From Gammaproteobacteria bacterium (GTDB taxonomy: Bacteria; Pseudomonadota; Gammaproteobacteria; Beggiatoales; Beggiatoaceae), in the NCBI GenBank assembly GCA_003645255.1, contig QNES01000021.1, positions 1 to 37,081 of the forward strand: a stretch of 37,081 nt of DNA, written 5' to 3'. Of this stretch, positions 16,546 to 25,900 are shown piece after piece. Each line of letters begins with the position of its first letter. Within the stretch, counting starts at the first letter, position 1. Below the pieces are notes generated by a model. That model saw only the letters and a program-made list of their open reading frames with translations, was not told where the DNA came from and did no database searches. Both the position numbers and the translations under genes were made by a program.

Positions 16546-17520
16546 TTATTTTAATAAATCCGCAATGGCATCGCGTTCCTGTTCTAGTTCACGTTGACTA
16601 GCTAAAATACGAGCTCGGCTAAATTCATCAATTTCTAATCCTTGCACGATTGAAATTTCCCCATCTTTAATCGTCACAGGGAAAGAATACATCAAGCCTT
16701 CAGGAATGCCATAACTACCATCGCTAGGAATAACCATGCTAACCCAGTCATCGCTTCCCATCGCCCAATCACGCACATGCGAAAGGATTGCAAAAGCCGC
16801 AGAAGCGGCACTGGATTTGCCCCGTGCCTTAATAACCGCAGCACCCCGTTGTTGCACTGAAGGAATAAAATCATTCACAATCCAATCTTGATCGACAAGA
16901 GATTTAGCGGGTTGACCATTGACAAGTGCATGACTCACATCAGGGTATTGGGTAGCAGAATGGTTGCCCCACACCACCATATTTTTGATAGCTGTGACAT
17001 AGACTCCCGTTTTGGCTGCTAATTGGCTGACCGCACGGTGATGATCAAGGCGCGTCATAGCCGTAAATTGTTTGGATGCCAAGTCAGGGGCTGAATGCAT
17101 GGCAATATAGGCATTGGTATTGGCAGGATTACCAACAACCAATACTTTAACATCACGGGCAGCATGGTCATTCAGTGCTTTACCCTGAACCGTGAAAATC
17201 TCACTGTTGACTTTAAGCAAATCGCTTCTTTCCATCCCAGGACCCCGAGGGACGGCACCAACCAGTAAAGCATAATCAACCTCGGAAAAGGCTAAGTTGG
17301 GATCGTCTGTCATCATGACATCTTGCAAAAGCGGATAGGCACAATCATCAAGTTCCATGATGACACCTTTTAAGGCTTCTAAAGCGGCTGGTATTTCCAG
17401 CGTATGCAGAATGACTGGCTGATCAGGACCTAGCATTTCACCAGATGCAATACGAAATATTAAAGAATAGGTGATTTGACCTGCGCATCCGGTGATAGCA
17501 ACACGTACTGGTGGTTTCAT
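16546..17520 (-). CDS. mdh: Malate dehydrogenase (NAD-dependent)
   Basis: It interconverts malate and oxaloacetate in the TCA cycle. The 324-residue protein belongs to the cytosolic-type group ([21 protein letters not shown]). The nucleotide loop has Thr at the third glycine position of the GxxGxxG motif (residue 17). Other signatures are [12 protein letters not shown] with substrate arginines 92 and 98, GNPANTN (130-136), MTRLDHHRA and the catalytic His187 in WGNHS. AAAGGAAAT before the ATG is a good ribosome-binding site. It is divergent from lpdA with 241 bp between the starts. Confidence 0.96.
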   Translation of the reverse strand: MKPPVRVAITGCAGQITYSLIFRIASGEMLGPDQPVILHTLEIPAALEALKGVIMELDDCAYPLLQDVMMTDDPNLAFSEVDYALLVGAVPRGPGMERSDLLKVNSEIFTVQGKALNDHAARDVKVLVVGNPANTNAYIAMHSAPDLASKQFTAMTRLDHHRAVSQLAAKTGVYVTAIKNMVVWGNHSATQYPDVSHALVNGQPAKSLVDQDWIVNDFIPSVQQRGAAVIKARGKSSAASAAFAILSHVRDWAMGSDDWVSMVIPSDGSYGIPEGLMYSFPVTIKDGEISIVQGLEIDEFSRARILASQRELEQERDAIADLLK

Positions 17521-17761
17521 AGTAAAATTTCCTTTAAGTGAGATTTTGACATTAAGGGATGAGTTTTTTAAAATTTAACTTGATCGAGTATAAACGGAAA
17601 AAAGAAAATTGCCAATTATGTTAATAATTAATAACTGATATAAATTTTTAATGATATATTGATATATAACTTGATGTTCAAGTTTTTAAGCTTTGGGATT
17701 TATCCCAAGGGTGCTATTAATAGACTTCTCCCTTTTTAATTTCAATCGTCTTAAAAAAACT

Positions 17762-19177
17762 ATGGCTGATTATAATGTGATCGTAATAGGTGCAGGTCCT
17801 GCCGGTTATGCGACTGCTATTCGGTGCGCTCAACTGGGTATGAAAACAGCGTGTATTGATAAATGGAGCAATCCGGCGGGTAAACCCTCTTTAGGTGGAA
17901 CTTGCCTTAATGTAGGTTGTATCCCCTCTAAAGCACTGCTGGATTCTTCCCATCACTATGAATTTATGCAAACACAAGCCGTAGCTCATGGCATCCAATG
18001 CGAAAACTTAAATATTGATATTGCAGCCATGCAGGCACGTAAGAACAAGATCATTAAAATACTTACCCAAGGCATTGCCATTTTATTTAAAAAGAACAAA
18101 ATTATCTCGTTTCAAGGCACCGCCCGTTTAAGCACTGATAAACAAGTGGAAATCACTGCCCTAGATGGTCATAAAAAAACCCTCACGGCTGATAATATTA
18201 TCATCGCCACCGGCTCAGTACCGGTTCAAATACCGATTGCGCCCACGGATGATAAATGGATAGTTGATTCCGCAGGTGCCCTAGCCTTTGAAAGTCAACC
18301 TAAACGCCTGGGTGTAATAGGTGCAGGAGCCATTGGTTTAGAATTGGGCAGCGTATGGAATCGCTTAGGTAGTCAAGTGACTATTTTGGAAGCATTACCC
18401 GATTTTCTCGCTACCGCAGATCGCAAAATAGCAACCGCCGCTCAGCGTGAAATGAAAAAACAAGGATTGAATATCCATTTAGGGGCTAATGTCACTTCAA
18501 CAACGATTGCTAATGATGAAATCACCGTCACTTACCAAGATAAAAAAGCTGAACAAAAGCTTATCGTAGATAAACTAATCGTCGCGGTGGGACGTAAACC
18601 GAATACAGAGGGTTTAGGAGCGGCTGAAATAGGTATCGAAATCAATGCTCGTGGTTTTATTCAAGTCAAAGAACACCGTGAAACGACAATACCCGGCATT
18701 TATGCCATCGGAGATGTCATTGGTGGTCCCATGTTAGCACATAAAGGCTCTGAAGAAGGTGTTATGGTTGCAGAGCATTTAGCCGGCCAACTTAGTAAAA
18801 TGTCTTATGAAACAGTACCTTATGTTATTTATACCAGGCCAGAAATCGCATGGGTCGGCAAAACTGAGGAACAACTCAAAGCCGCTGGTATTGAGTACAA
18901 AGTCGGTCAATTTCCGTTTATGGCAAGTGGTAGGGCAAGAGCTTATGGTGATACAAGCGGTATGGTTCGCATTATTGCAGAAGCCCAAACAGATCGCCTA
19001 TTAGGCATACACATTTTGGGTACTTCTGCATCCGAATTGATTGCGGAAGCGGTGCTTGCTATAGAGTTAAAATCCAGCGCTGAAGATTTAGCGAGAACTA
19101 TTCACGCGCACCCCACTCTTTCTGAAGCAATACATGAAGCTGCCCTGGGTGTTGATGGTCGGATGATTCACGCTTAG
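17762..19177 (+). CDS. lpdA: Dihydrolipoyl dehydrogenase (E3)
   Basis: This flavoprotein reoxidises dihydrolipoamide in 2-oxoacid dehydrogenase or glycine-cleavage complexes. The 471-residue chain from ATG 17762 shows the FAD loop GAGPAG (10-15), the redox disulfide GGTCLNVGCIPSK (Cys48, Cys53), the NAD loop GVIGAGAIGLELG, YAIGDVIGG, and the active-site His450/Glu455 pair in AHPTLSEA. A GTG/ATG further upstream (17693) would add 23 residues without homology, so it was not used. No E1 or E2 gene lies in the window, so its partner complex is elsewhere. Confidence 0.96.
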   Translation: MADYNVIVIGAGPAGYATAIRCAQLGMKTACIDKWSNPAGKPSLGGTCLNVGCIPSKALLDSSHHYEFMQTQAVAHGIQCENLNIDIAAMQARKNKIIKILTQGIAILFKKNKIISFQGTARLSTDKQVEITALDGHKKTLTADNIIIATGSVPVQIPIAPTDDKWIVDSAGALAFESQPKRLGVIGAGAIGLELGSVWNRLGSQVTILEALPDFLATADRKIATAAQREMKKQGLNIHLGANVTSTTIANDEITVTYQDKKAEQKLIVDKLIVAVGRKPNTEGLGAAEIGIEINARGFIQVKEHRETTIPGIYAIGDVIGGPMLAHKGSEEGVMVAEHLAGQLSKMSYETVPYVIYTRPEIAWVGKTEEQLKAAGIEYKVGQFPFMASGRARAYGDTSGMVRIIAEAQTDRLLGIHILGTSASELIAEAVLAIELKSSAEDLARTIHAHPTLSEAIHEAALGVDGRMIHA

Positions 19178-19183
19178 GAATGG

Positions 19184-19226
19184 TTTCGAGGTTTTAGTTT
19201 TTTTTCAAAAAACTAAAACCTCGAAA
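19184..19226. repeat. Perfect 20-bp inverted repeat after lpdA
   Basis: TTTCGAGGTTTTAGTTTTTT (19184-19203) pairs exactly with 19207-19226, leaving a 3-nt loop. It lies 6 bp past the lpdA stop. There is no T-run after the stem on the plus strand, so it is a structural repeat and perhaps a 3'-end stabiliser. A degraded relative (CGAGGTTTGAGTTTTTC) is near 9565. Confidence 0.7.
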
Positions 19227-19388
19227 ATGAAATAATTTTCCGTTTTGTATTTTTACGTGAGTTACCACAGGCGGAACCTGTGGTAACTATTTTTTATTAA
19301 AATTTATTAGCCTTGAAATAAATTTATTCAAAGTTTATCTCAATACAGGTTAGTCATTAACAATCAACAATTCACAATTAAAAAAAAT

Positions 19389-20741
19389 ATGAACCCTTTA
19401 CCAGCTTTCAAACGACGTTTTGCACATGGTATTCATCCCGACGAATTGACTGAACAAACTGTTCATTTGCCGATTCAGCGCGTACCTTTTGTCAATCAAT
19501 ATATTTTACCATTAGGGCAACACTTAGGTGCACCTGCCAAATCCATTGTTAAAGTTGGAGAACGTGTACAACGTGGACAACTGATTGCCGAACCAGGTGC
19601 CTTTGTATCCACCGCCTTACACAGTCCCGTAACGGGTTGGGTGCGAGCCATTGAACCACGTCGTTATCCTGGGGAAAAACTGCAAGCCGTCATAGAAATT
19701 GAAGCCGATCCTTATGCCACTCAGCGTCTTGAACCTAAAGCCTCAATTAATTGGTCATCCCTATCCCAGGATGAATTTGTCAAGCATGTTCAGCAAGCAG
19801 GGATTGTCGGTATGGGGGGAGCCGCTTTTCCAAGCCATGTCAAATATGTCTTGCCTGATGGTTTACACATCAAACATTTAGTGATCAATGGTGCAGAATG
19901 TGAACCCTATCTCACCAATGATCATCGACTGATGTTAGAACGCCCCGATACCGTACTACAAGGTGTAGAAATGGTACGACAAAAACTGGGAGCTGAACAG
20001 GCAACAATCGGCGTAGAAATGAATAAAGCCGATGCCATTGATATTTTACAAAAACAGGTTAAACATCAGCAATATCAACACATTGATATTATCCCCTTGC
20101 GGGTAAAATATCCCCAGGGGGCTGAAAAAATGCTGATTCAATCCATATTCGGCGTAGAAGTCCCAACAGGTCAATTACCGCGTGATATCGGTGTGACCGT
20201 CAATAATGTCGGTACCATTGTAGCCATTGCTGATTATTTTGAAACGGGGATGCCACTGATTGAACGTATTGTCACCGTTTCAGGTCCTGGTGTTGAACAT
20301 CCCGCTAATCTGATTGTCCCATTGGGTACGCCTGTGCGTGAAGTATTACGATTTTGTGGTGGTTTAAAACAAACCACTCGCGAAGTCATCATGGGCGGTC
20401 CTATGATGGGAACCCCCATTGCCAGCCTTGATGTGCCCATATTAAAAGGGAGTTCCGGCATTCTCGCCTTCACCGCAGCACAAACCAGTAAACCTAAAGA
20501 ATATCCTTGCATTCATTGTGGTCGTTGTGTCGAAGCTTGCCCTCATTTTCTGAACCCGTCGCGCCTGGCGCGGCTTGCAAAAGTCAGTGAATATGAAGAA
20601 ATGGCTGAATATTATGCAATGGATTGTGTCGAATGTGGGGCATGTACTTTTTCCTGCCCTTCAGGCATTCCAATTGTTCAGCTTATCAAGGTAGGTAAAA
20701 TGGAGATACGCAAAGCCAAAGTGGTCGCTGCTTCAAAGTAG
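19389..20741 (+). CDS. rnfC: RnfC-type electron transport complex subunit (orphan)
   Basis: RnfC is the peripheral NADH/FMN- and iron-sulfur subunit of the Rnf/Rsx complex that couples ferredoxin and NAD to a sodium or proton gradient. The 450-residue chain has the barrel-sandwich N-terminus, GMGGAAFPSHVK (NADH/FMN site), NGAECEPYLTNDHR, and two ferredoxin clusters at the C-terminus: Cys374/377/380/384 and Cys413/416/419/423. It ends soon after the second cluster, without the long Ala-rich tail of the enterobacterial protein. No rnfA, B, D, G or E gene is adjacent, so it may work with a distant operon or another flavoprotein. No ribosome-binding site precedes the ATG. Confidence 0.92.
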   Translation: MNPLPAFKRRFAHGIHPDELTEQTVHLPIQRVPFVNQYILPLGQHLGAPAKSIVKVGERVQRGQLIAEPGAFVSTALHSPVTGWVRAIEPRRYPGEKLQAVIEIEADPYATQRLEPKASINWSSLSQDEFVKHVQQAGIVGMGGAAFPSHVKYVLPDGLHIKHLVINGAECEPYLTNDHRLMLERPDTVLQGVEMVRQKLGAEQATIGVEMNKADAIDILQKQVKHQQYQHIDIIPLRVKYPQGAEKMLIQSIFGVEVPTGQLPRDIGVTVNNVGTIVAIADYFETGMPLIERIVTVSGPGVEHPANLIVPLGTPVREVLRFCGGLKQTTREVIMGGPMMGTPIASLDVPILKGSSGILAFTAAQTSKPKEYPCIHCGRCVEACPHFLNPSRLARLAKVSEYEEMAEYYAMDCVECGACTFSCPSGIPIVQLIKVGKMEIRKAKVVAASK

Positions 20742-20773
20742 GAAATGCCTGAAATGTTGAAATTGATCCAACA

Positions 20774-20797
20774 GGGGCAATCCTTTGTGGTTGCCCT
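20774..20797. repeat. GGGGCAA hairpin repeat
   Basis: GGGGCAATC pairs loosely with GGTTGCCC between the convergent rnfC and coiled-coil genes. It is the same type as 23218-23240. Confidence 0.5.
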
Positions 20798-20808
20798 TTG
20801 CGAGTTAC

Positions 20809-21777
20809 CTAACTTAAAATAGTTGCCTTAGAAGCCGCAATCAACTTCGTTTCCAAACGTTCCAGAGCTTTTCTTTCACGCTCAAGCGCACTTTCCGCTT
20901 TAATCGTGCGATTTCTAAGAGATGTCACCTCACTTCTAGCGACTTCTAAGTCTTTATCCTGTTTAGTCTTTATTTCTTTATACCCTGCCTCCTGAGAGTC
21001 AGCACGCGCCGTAACAGCAACAACCCTCTTTTCCATTTCAATACGAGCTTTGATTTCAGCATCCAAAATTTCTCTTAGCTCATGCTTTTCTTGTTTTAGC
21101 AGCTTAATAGAAGCTTCAGATTTTTTAGTGGCTTCAACTTTTTCATGAACGACAGATTCTGCAATAGAAGCCCGCCTTTGCTCATCTTTAAGTTTTTCCC
21201 AAACATTTTTACTTTCTTTTATTGCCACTTTGAGATCTTTATCTATACGCTCAGAAGTACGTAAGTTAACAGCCGCATCTTCACGAGACTCTTTAAGCAT
21301 TGCGCTTTCTTGTTCTAGCTGACGATTAACTTCATACAAACGTCTTTTCAAATTCTCAGCACTTTCACTAGATCGTCCAACATCTTCAGTCAAATGCTTG
21401 ACTTCATGTTCTTGTTCAGCAATCGTTTCTTCAAAAATATTTTTTTGAACGGCTGCATTTTTAAGAGCATCATTTTTGTGGTTAATGTCAACCTGTAATG
21501 ATTTATTTTCCCTCGTTAAAATTTCAATAGCCGCATTAGCTGCAGCAAGCTTTTGACTGGTTTGTTCCGCTTTTTTTATAGCTGCCTGAAGCTGTTGTAA
21601 AATTTCAGCTTCATATTGTTGATAGCGTTTTTTAATTGTATCAATTTCGTTTTGGGCAATATCTTGTGAAGTTTGCCAAAAAATTTGCAAAGCATCTATA
21701 CCTATGCGTTCAACCTCTTCAGGTATTTTAGAGGGTTTATCCTCAATCACGGATAGATTGATTTTTTTTAGAATCAT
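20809..21777 (-). CDS. KfrA-like coiled-coil protein without the HTH domain
   Basis: The 322-residue protein is almost entirely alpha-helical coiled coil from about residue 45 to 315, rich in E, K, A and R. The segment IPEEVERIGIDALQIFWQTSQDIAQNEI resembles the part that follows the N-terminal helix-turn-helix in KfrA, the plasmid coiled-coil DNA-binding protein, but the helix-turn-helix itself is absent. No signal peptide or membrane segment is seen. The ATG is preceded by TAAC-rich heptamer-like repeats and not by a Shine-Dalgarno sequence. It lies between rnfC (convergent) and dnaN (same strand, 187 bp upstream). It could be a structural or scaffold protein; the KfrA relation is tentative. 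Confidence 0.6.
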   Translation of the reverse strand: MILKKINLSVIEDKPSKIPEEVERIGIDALQIFWQTSQDIAQNEIDTIKKRYQQYEAEILQQLQAAIKKAEQTSQKLAAANAAIEILTRENKSLQVDINHKNDALKNAAVQKNIFEETIAEQEHEVKHLTEDVGRSSESAENLKRRLYEVNRQLEQESAMLKESREDAAVNLRTSERIDKDLKVAIKESKNVWEKLKDEQRRASIAESVVHEKVEATKKSEASIKLLKQEKHELREILDAEIKARIEMEKRVVAVTARADSQEAGYKEIKTKQDKDLEVARSEVTSLRNRTIKAESALERERKALERLETKLIAASKATILS

Positions 21778-21839
21778 ATTATCAGTGTTAATGGTTAATG
21801 ATTAACGGGATAGTGTACAAAAAATATTATTGGGTAAAG

Positions 21840-21869
21840 ACCTGCCAGGTTTTTAAAACCTGGCAGGTC
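21840..21869. repeat. CCTGNCAGG palindromic repeat downstream of dnaN
   Basis: ACCTGCCAGGT and ACCTGGCAGGT form a near-perfect hairpin through TTTTAAA. It is a family member like 9526 and 9617. Confidence 0.75.
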
Positions 21870-21892
21870 TGGCAACGATTCTTAACTCGAAA

Positions 21893-21924
21893 GGAAATCC
21901 GATTTTTTCAAAAACTCGGATTTA
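21893..21924. repeat. GAAAT-type hairpin repeat, degenerate
   Basis: GGAAATCCGATTTTTT, C, AAAAACTCGGATTTA forms an imperfect inverted repeat. With the neighbouring CCTGCCAGG palindrome it makes a double hairpin between dnaN and the coiled-coil gene. Confidence 0.6.
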
Positions 21925-21964
21925 TTTTTGCATTAACGGATAAGTTTTCCCATTAACCATTAAA

Positions 21965-23086
21965 TTAAAGACGCATCGGCATAACAATAAATTTACAATC
22001 TTCGTTATCTTCTTCAGTAATCAAGCATGAACTGTTAGAATCTGAAAGGGCTAATTGTGTCATTTTGGTAGAAATAACATTGAGCGCATCAAGAAGATAA
22101 ATGCCATTAAAACCAATTTCCAGCTCTTCACCCTCGTACTCAACTTCTACAATTTCTTCCGCCTCTTCTTGATAGGCATTTTTGGCACTGATAGTTAGTA
22201 GATTAGATGTGACTGCCAGCCGAACTCCCTTATACTTTTCATTGGAAAGTATGGAAGCGCGAGTCAATGAATGTTTCAATGAAGCCGTTTCACCCACTAC
22301 CATTTTATCAGGGTTAGCCGGTAGAACCGTTTGCCAATCAGGAAATTGACCATCAATGAGTTTTGAGGTGATGATTAATTCATGACTTAACTCAAATCGA
22401 ATATGGTTATCATCAAATGTCACTTTGATGTTCGCATCATCATCATCAGTCAGCAATTTTGACAATTCCAGCACCGCTTTGCGGGGGATAATCACTTTAG
22501 CTTCTTGCTCACTTTCAAAGTCATGTTGTGCCACCGCCATTCTATGACCATCTGTTCCAACTAAGGAAATTTTTCCTTCACCAATTTCCAATAATAATCC
22601 TGTTAAATAATACCGCACATCATTAACAGCAATACAAAACGAAGTTTTATAAAGTAAATTCTTTAAATGGTGCTGAGAAATCTGAAATTCAGTCGGTTCA
22701 GTCAATTTAGGCGTGTTTGGAAAATCTTCAGCTGGCAACGTTTGTAATTTGAATTTACTTTTGCCGGCTTTGAGTACGGCCTGATTTTCATCCGTGGTAT
22801 CAATTTGAATCATAGCACCATCGGGCAATGATTTGCAAATATCGAAAAATTTACGTGCCGGTATCGTTATTTCCCCATCATTATCAGTGTTTAAGCCACC
22901 GCCTGATTCTAAGGGCAAACGACATGCAATTTCTACCTCAGCATCAGTAGCCGTTAAATGTAGGGTATTATCTTTGACACAAGTCAAGGTATTAGCCAAA
23001 ATGGGCAAAGTTTGCCGCTGTTCAACCACCCCAATAATCATTTTTAAGGGGGTTAATAATTTTTTTCTAGAAATTTCAAAGTACAT
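21965..23086 (-). CDS. dnaN: DNA polymerase III beta subunit (sliding clamp)
   Basis: The clamp tethers the polymerase to DNA. The protein has 373 residues (usual about 366) with the three-domain fold. Clear segments are RQTLPILANTL near the start, IPARKFFDICKSLP, LVGTDGHRMAV in the middle and the terminal IVMPMRL that ends the binding groove. The gene is normally second in dnaA-dnaN-recF, but here its 5' side faces rpmH divergently and dnaA is absent. A TATAAT at 23119-23124 (minus strand) may be its -10 box. Confidence 0.97.
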   Translation of the reverse strand: MYFEISRKKLLTPLKMIIGVVEQRQTLPILANTLTCVKDNTLHLTATDAEVEIACRLPLESGGGLNTDNDGEITIPARKFFDICKSLPDGAMIQIDTTDENQAVLKAGKSKFKLQTLPAEDFPNTPKLTEPTEFQISQHHLKNLLYKTSFCIAVNDVRYYLTGLLLEIGEGKISLVGTDGHRMAVAQHDFESEQEAKVIIPRKAVLELSKLLTDDDDANIKVTFDDNHIRFELSHELIITSKLIDGQFPDWQTVLPANPDKMVVGETASLKHSLTRASILSNEKYKGVRLAVTSNLLTISAKNAYQEEAEEIVEVEYEGEELEIGFNGIYLLDALNVISTKMTQLALSDSNSSCLITEEDNEDCKFIVMPMRL

Positions 23087-23118
23087 ATTGATAATTATTT
23101 TGATATGGTAAAATAATT

Positions 23119-23124
23119 ATTATA
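23119..23124 (-). promoter_or_regulatory. Possible -10 box of dnaN
   Basis: A perfect TATAAT on the minus strand lies 33 bp upstream of the dnaN ATG. A weak TAGATA stands 17 bp before it as -35. Confidence 0.4.
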
Positions 23125-23217
23125 CAATAGATTGACTCAAATATCTATATTTTTTGAGATAAATATTTTTGCAGGGCGAACACTAAAGGTTTGCCACTAC
23201 GTCAAATATTTTATTGT

Positions 23218-23240
23218 AGGGGCAATCTTGTGGTTGCCCT
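23218..23240. repeat. GTAGGGGCAA hairpin repeat
   Basis: GGGGCAATC pairs with GGTTGCCC around a short loop in the dnaN-rpmH divergent region. A related fragment (GGGCGAACACTAAAGG) is just upstream at about 23175. Confidence 0.55.
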
Positions 23241-23304
23241 TGGCATATTAGGTAAATCAATGGATTACATTAAATCGGTATAATGTCTATTAATCAAAAA
23301 TAAC

Positions 23305-23334
23305 TTGACAAATTATTAAACAAAAAAATAGAAT
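23305..23334 (+). promoter_or_regulatory. Sigma-70 promoter of rpmH
   Basis: TTGACA (23305-23310) is a perfect -35 and TAGAAT (23329-23334) a five-of-six -10, with an 18-bp spacer, 32 bp before the rpmH start codon. Confidence 0.7.
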
Positions 23335-23366
23335 ATTATATTTTTTAGCTTAAATAGGATATTATT

Positions 23367-23501
23367 ATGAAAAGAACTTTCCAACCCAGTCGAATTATAC
23401 GTAAACGTCGTCATGGCTTTCGCGCCCGTATGAGTACAAAAAGTGGGCGGGCTATTATTAATGCGCGACGTGCTAAAGGGCGTAAAAACCTTAGTGCTTA
23501 A
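23367..23501 (+). CDS. rpmH: Ribosomal protein bL34
   Basis: The 44-residue protein of the large ribosomal subunit reads [19 protein letters not shown] at its start and ends in a basic tail [11 protein letters not shown]. It is typical in length and sequence. A good promoter lies directly upstream. It is followed after 6 bp by rnpA, as in nearly all bacteria. Confidence 0.98.
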   Translation: MKRTFQPSRIIRKRRHGFRARMSTKSGRAIINARRAKGRKNLSA

Positions 23502-23507
23502 ATAGAC

Positions 23508-23849
23508 ATGTACCCATTCACGCGACAACACCGTTTAGTAAAAGCTCAAGATTACCAATTAGTTTTTGAGCAACCTGGTAAATCAAGTGACTCTTATTTT
23601 ACGGTATTAGCCAGGAAAAATGAACGAAATTTCGCTCGCTTAGGATTGGCTATTGCCAAAAAACGGGTTAAGCGTGCCGTAGAAAGAAATCGTATTAAAC
23701 GCTTAATCCGTGAAAGTTTTCGCCATCATCACTCGTCTTTACCAGGGTTAGATTATGTCGTTTTGACAAAAAATGGGGTTGAACAAGTCAATAATCATAC
23801 CTTATTAAATTCATTAGCCAGGCATTGGCTTAACTTAAAACGGTCATGA
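23508..23849 (+). CDS. rnpA: Ribonuclease P protein component
   Basis: RnpA binds the RNase P RNA and helps process tRNA 5' ends. The 113-residue protein has the [22 protein letters not shown] motif followed by RLIRESFR, and FTRQHRL at its start. It lies 6 bp downstream of rpmH in the standard order. A CCTGACAGG palindrome follows, before yidD. Confidence 0.96.
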   Translation: MYPFTRQHRLVKAQDYQLVFEQPGKSSDSYFTVLARKNERNFARLGLAIAKKRVKRAVERNRIKRLIRESFRHHHSSLPGLDYVVLTKNGVEQVNNHTLLNSLARHWLNLKRS

Positions 23850-23862
23850 TTTTTATTTTATG

Positions 23863-23889
23863 CCTGACAGGTTTTTAAAACCTGTCAGG
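23863..23889. repeat. CCTGNCAGG palindromic repeat between rnpA and yidD
   Basis: CCTGACAGG (23863-23871) and CCTGTCAGG (23881-23889) are perfectly complementary. The middle A/T pair replaces the C/G pair of other copies, a compensatory change. It splits an otherwise tight operon. Confidence 0.75.
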
Positions 23890-23914
23890 TTTGTTGTTAT
23901 AAGTTATTACGTCG

Positions 23915-24169
23915 ATGCAAAAATTTTTCATTTTGTTAATACGGGGCTATCAGTTGGTTATCAGTCCCTGGTTAGGCCCGCATTGTCGATTCTATCCAAG
24001 TTGTTCTGAATATACACTGATTGCCATCAAAACTCACGGAGCTTTATATGGCATCGGATTAGGTATTAAACGAATACTCCGTTGTCACCCCTGGCATCCC
24101 GGTGGATTTGACCCGGTACCGGAACCCAGGAAATTAGATAAACCGCACAAAGAAAATAAACATGGATAA
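23915..24169 (+). CDS. yidD: Membrane protein insertion efficiency factor YidD
   Basis: This small amphipathic inner-membrane-associated protein of 84 residues has the three conserved cysteines and core [11 protein letters not shown] and [14 protein letters not shown]. It assists YidC-dependent insertion. Its 3' end overlaps yidC by 8 bp, so the two are translationally linked. Confidence 0.95.
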   Translation: MQKFFILLIRGYQLVISPWLGPHCRFYPSCSEYTLIAIKTHGALYGIGLGIKRILRCHPWHPGGFDPVPEPRKLDKPHKENKHG

Positions 24170-25832
24170 TTTTAGACTCATTTTGATTTTTACTTTGATT
24201 TTTATTTTGTTAATGATGTACCAGGCTTGGCAGGAAGATTATGGTAGCAAGCAACCTAGCGTGGCTAGTACATCCACTTCTGATATGCCCAGGGCTGTTT
24301 CACCTTCATCGGATTCCGATTTAGAATCTGAATTACCGCAACTCTCGGAAGTCGGATCCGTTGACTTGCCAGGCGCGCAAACTCAACATTTGTTGTCTAG
24401 CGACTCGCGTATCTACGTTGAAACGGATGTGCTGAAACTGGAAATTGATACGACAGGTGGCGATGTGCGGCGAGTTAGTTTGCTGAAATACCCGGTTGAT
24501 GCAAAAATACCGGATAATCCCTTCAGTTTGATGAATGATGAATTGCCAAACTTATTCGTGGCACAATCCGGTTTGTTGCCTAAAGAATCTGCACCTACCC
24601 ATCAAGCGGTTTATCAAAGCGAACAAACAAATTATCGTCTCCAAGATAATAGCCCTGATTTAAAGGTTAAATTGCATTGGCAAAATGATAAGGGCATATC
24701 GGTCAGCAAGATTTATACTTTCTTGCCTGGCAGCTATGTGATTGACGTGAAATATGTGGTCAAAAATGACTCCAACCAACCATGGCAAGGTAGGTTATAT
24801 GGACAATTTCAACGCACTTTAGCGGATTTGGGAAATTCTCGTTTTCTATATACCTATATGGGCGGTGCTATTTCCAGCCCGGCACAACGTTACGAAAAAA
24901 TTTCTTTCGATGATATACAGGACAATAGTTTCAATAATGAACATCGCCCCGCTTGGCCCAATGGTTGGATTGCTATGCTTCAGCATTATTTTGTCGGTGC
25001 TTGGATACCAGAGCGTGAGCAAAATTATACTTATTATACTAAAATGCTCCCGCTAGGTAATCGCCATGTATTAGGGCTTTATGGACCAGCACAAACAGTT
25101 GCACCCCATAATATTAAGGAATTTAACATCAGCTTGTTTGCGGGACCTAAATTACAAAATGAACTGGGAGACATTGCCACTGGACTTGATTTAACCGTGG
25201 ATTATGGCTGGCTATGGTTTATCTCTCAACCCTTGTTTTGGATGTTAGACATGATTCATGAATGGGTTGGCAACTGGGGCTGGGCAATTATCATTTTAAC
25301 GATATTGATTAAGTTAGCCTTTTTCCAATTGTCAGCTGCCAGTTATAAATCTATGGCAAACATGCGCCGCTTACAGCCACGTCTTGTATCAATTAAAGAA
25401 CGTTATGGTGATGATAAAGCTCGCCTTAATCAAGCCATGATGGACCTTTATAAGAAGGAAAAAATTAATCCATTAGGAGGATGTTTACCGATTGTTGTTC
25501 AAATTCCGGTGTTTATTGCCCTTTACTGGGTGCTATTGGAAAGTGTTGAATTACGGCAAGCGAGTTTTATTTTCTGGCTCAATGATTTATCAAGCCCCGA
25601 TCCCTTTTTTGTGCTGCCGCTAATCATGGGTGCAACCATGTTAGTCCAACACCACCTTAATCCCGCCCCAATCGATCCAATACAGCAAAAAATGATGCTG
25701 GCTTTACCAATTATATTTACGGTGTTTTTTGCATTTTTCCCATCTGGATTAGTATTATATTGGACAGTTAATAATGTTTTGTCGATTGCCCAACAATGGG
25801 TGATTACTAAGAAAATTGCAGGTAATGTTTAG
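24162..25832 (+). CDS. yidC: Membrane protein insertase YidC
   Basis: YidC inserts and folds inner-membrane proteins, alone or with SecYEG. The 556-residue Gram-negative form has an N-terminal membrane anchor (about 4-20), a large periplasmic beta-sandwich domain (about 60-340), and the five-helix core including [17 protein letters not shown], the conserved arginine region [30 protein letters not shown] and [11 protein letters not shown]. The usual next gene, mnmE, is missing; a repeat and a toxin-antitoxin pair follow. Confidence 0.97.
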   Translation: MDNFRLILIFTLIFILLMMYQAWQEDYGSKQPSVASTSTSDMPRAVSPSSDSDLESELPQLSEVGSVDLPGAQTQHLLSSDSRIYVETDVLKLEIDTTGGDVRRVSLLKYPVDAKIPDNPFSLMNDELPNLFVAQSGLLPKESAPTHQAVYQSEQTNYRLQDNSPDLKVKLHWQNDKGISVSKIYTFLPGSYVIDVKYVVKNDSNQPWQGRLYGQFQRTLADLGNSRFLYTYMGGAISSPAQRYEKISFDDIQDNSFNNEHRPAWPNGWIAMLQHYFVGAWIPEREQNYTYYTKMLPLGNRHVLGLYGPAQTVAPHNIKEFNISLFAGPKLQNELGDIATGLDLTVDYGWLWFISQPLFWMLDMIHEWVGNWGWAIIILTILIKLAFFQLSAASYKSMANMRRLQPRLVSIKERYGDDKARLNQAMMDLYKKEKINPLGGCLPIVVQIPVFIALYWVLLESVELRQASFIFWLNDLSSPDPFFVLPLIMGATMLVQHHLNPAPIDPIQQKMMLALPIIFTVFFAFFPSGLVLYWTVNNVLSIAQQWVITKKIAGNV

Positions 25833-25841
25833 TCGCATTTT

Positions 25842-25872
25842 AGAAATACGATTTTTAAAAAATCGTATTTCT
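25842..25872. repeat. GAAAT-type hairpin after yidC
   Basis: AGAAATACGATTTTT (25842-25856) pairs exactly with AAAAATCGTATTTCT (25858-25872). It starts 9 bp past the yidC stop and could act as a transcript end. The flanking TTTTAGAAATACGATT recurs at 25901-25916. Confidence 0.75.
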
Positions 25873-25900
25873 TCTTTATACAAGCTGCAAGTGTCAAACG

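Noticed and set aside
17693-17761. N-terminal extension of lpdA by 23 residues
   Set aside because: Homology and the FAD motif spacing place the start at ATG 17762; the extension resembles no lipoamide dehydrogenase.
19184-19226. Intrinsic terminator of lpdA
   Set aside because: The stem is perfect but AT-rich and no T-run follows it on the plus strand, so it is listed as a structural repeat only.
23087-23366. Possible replication origin between dnaN and rpmH
   Set aside because: The gene context suggested it, but no DnaA box, no AT-rich 13-mer array and no dnaA are present in the 280 bp.
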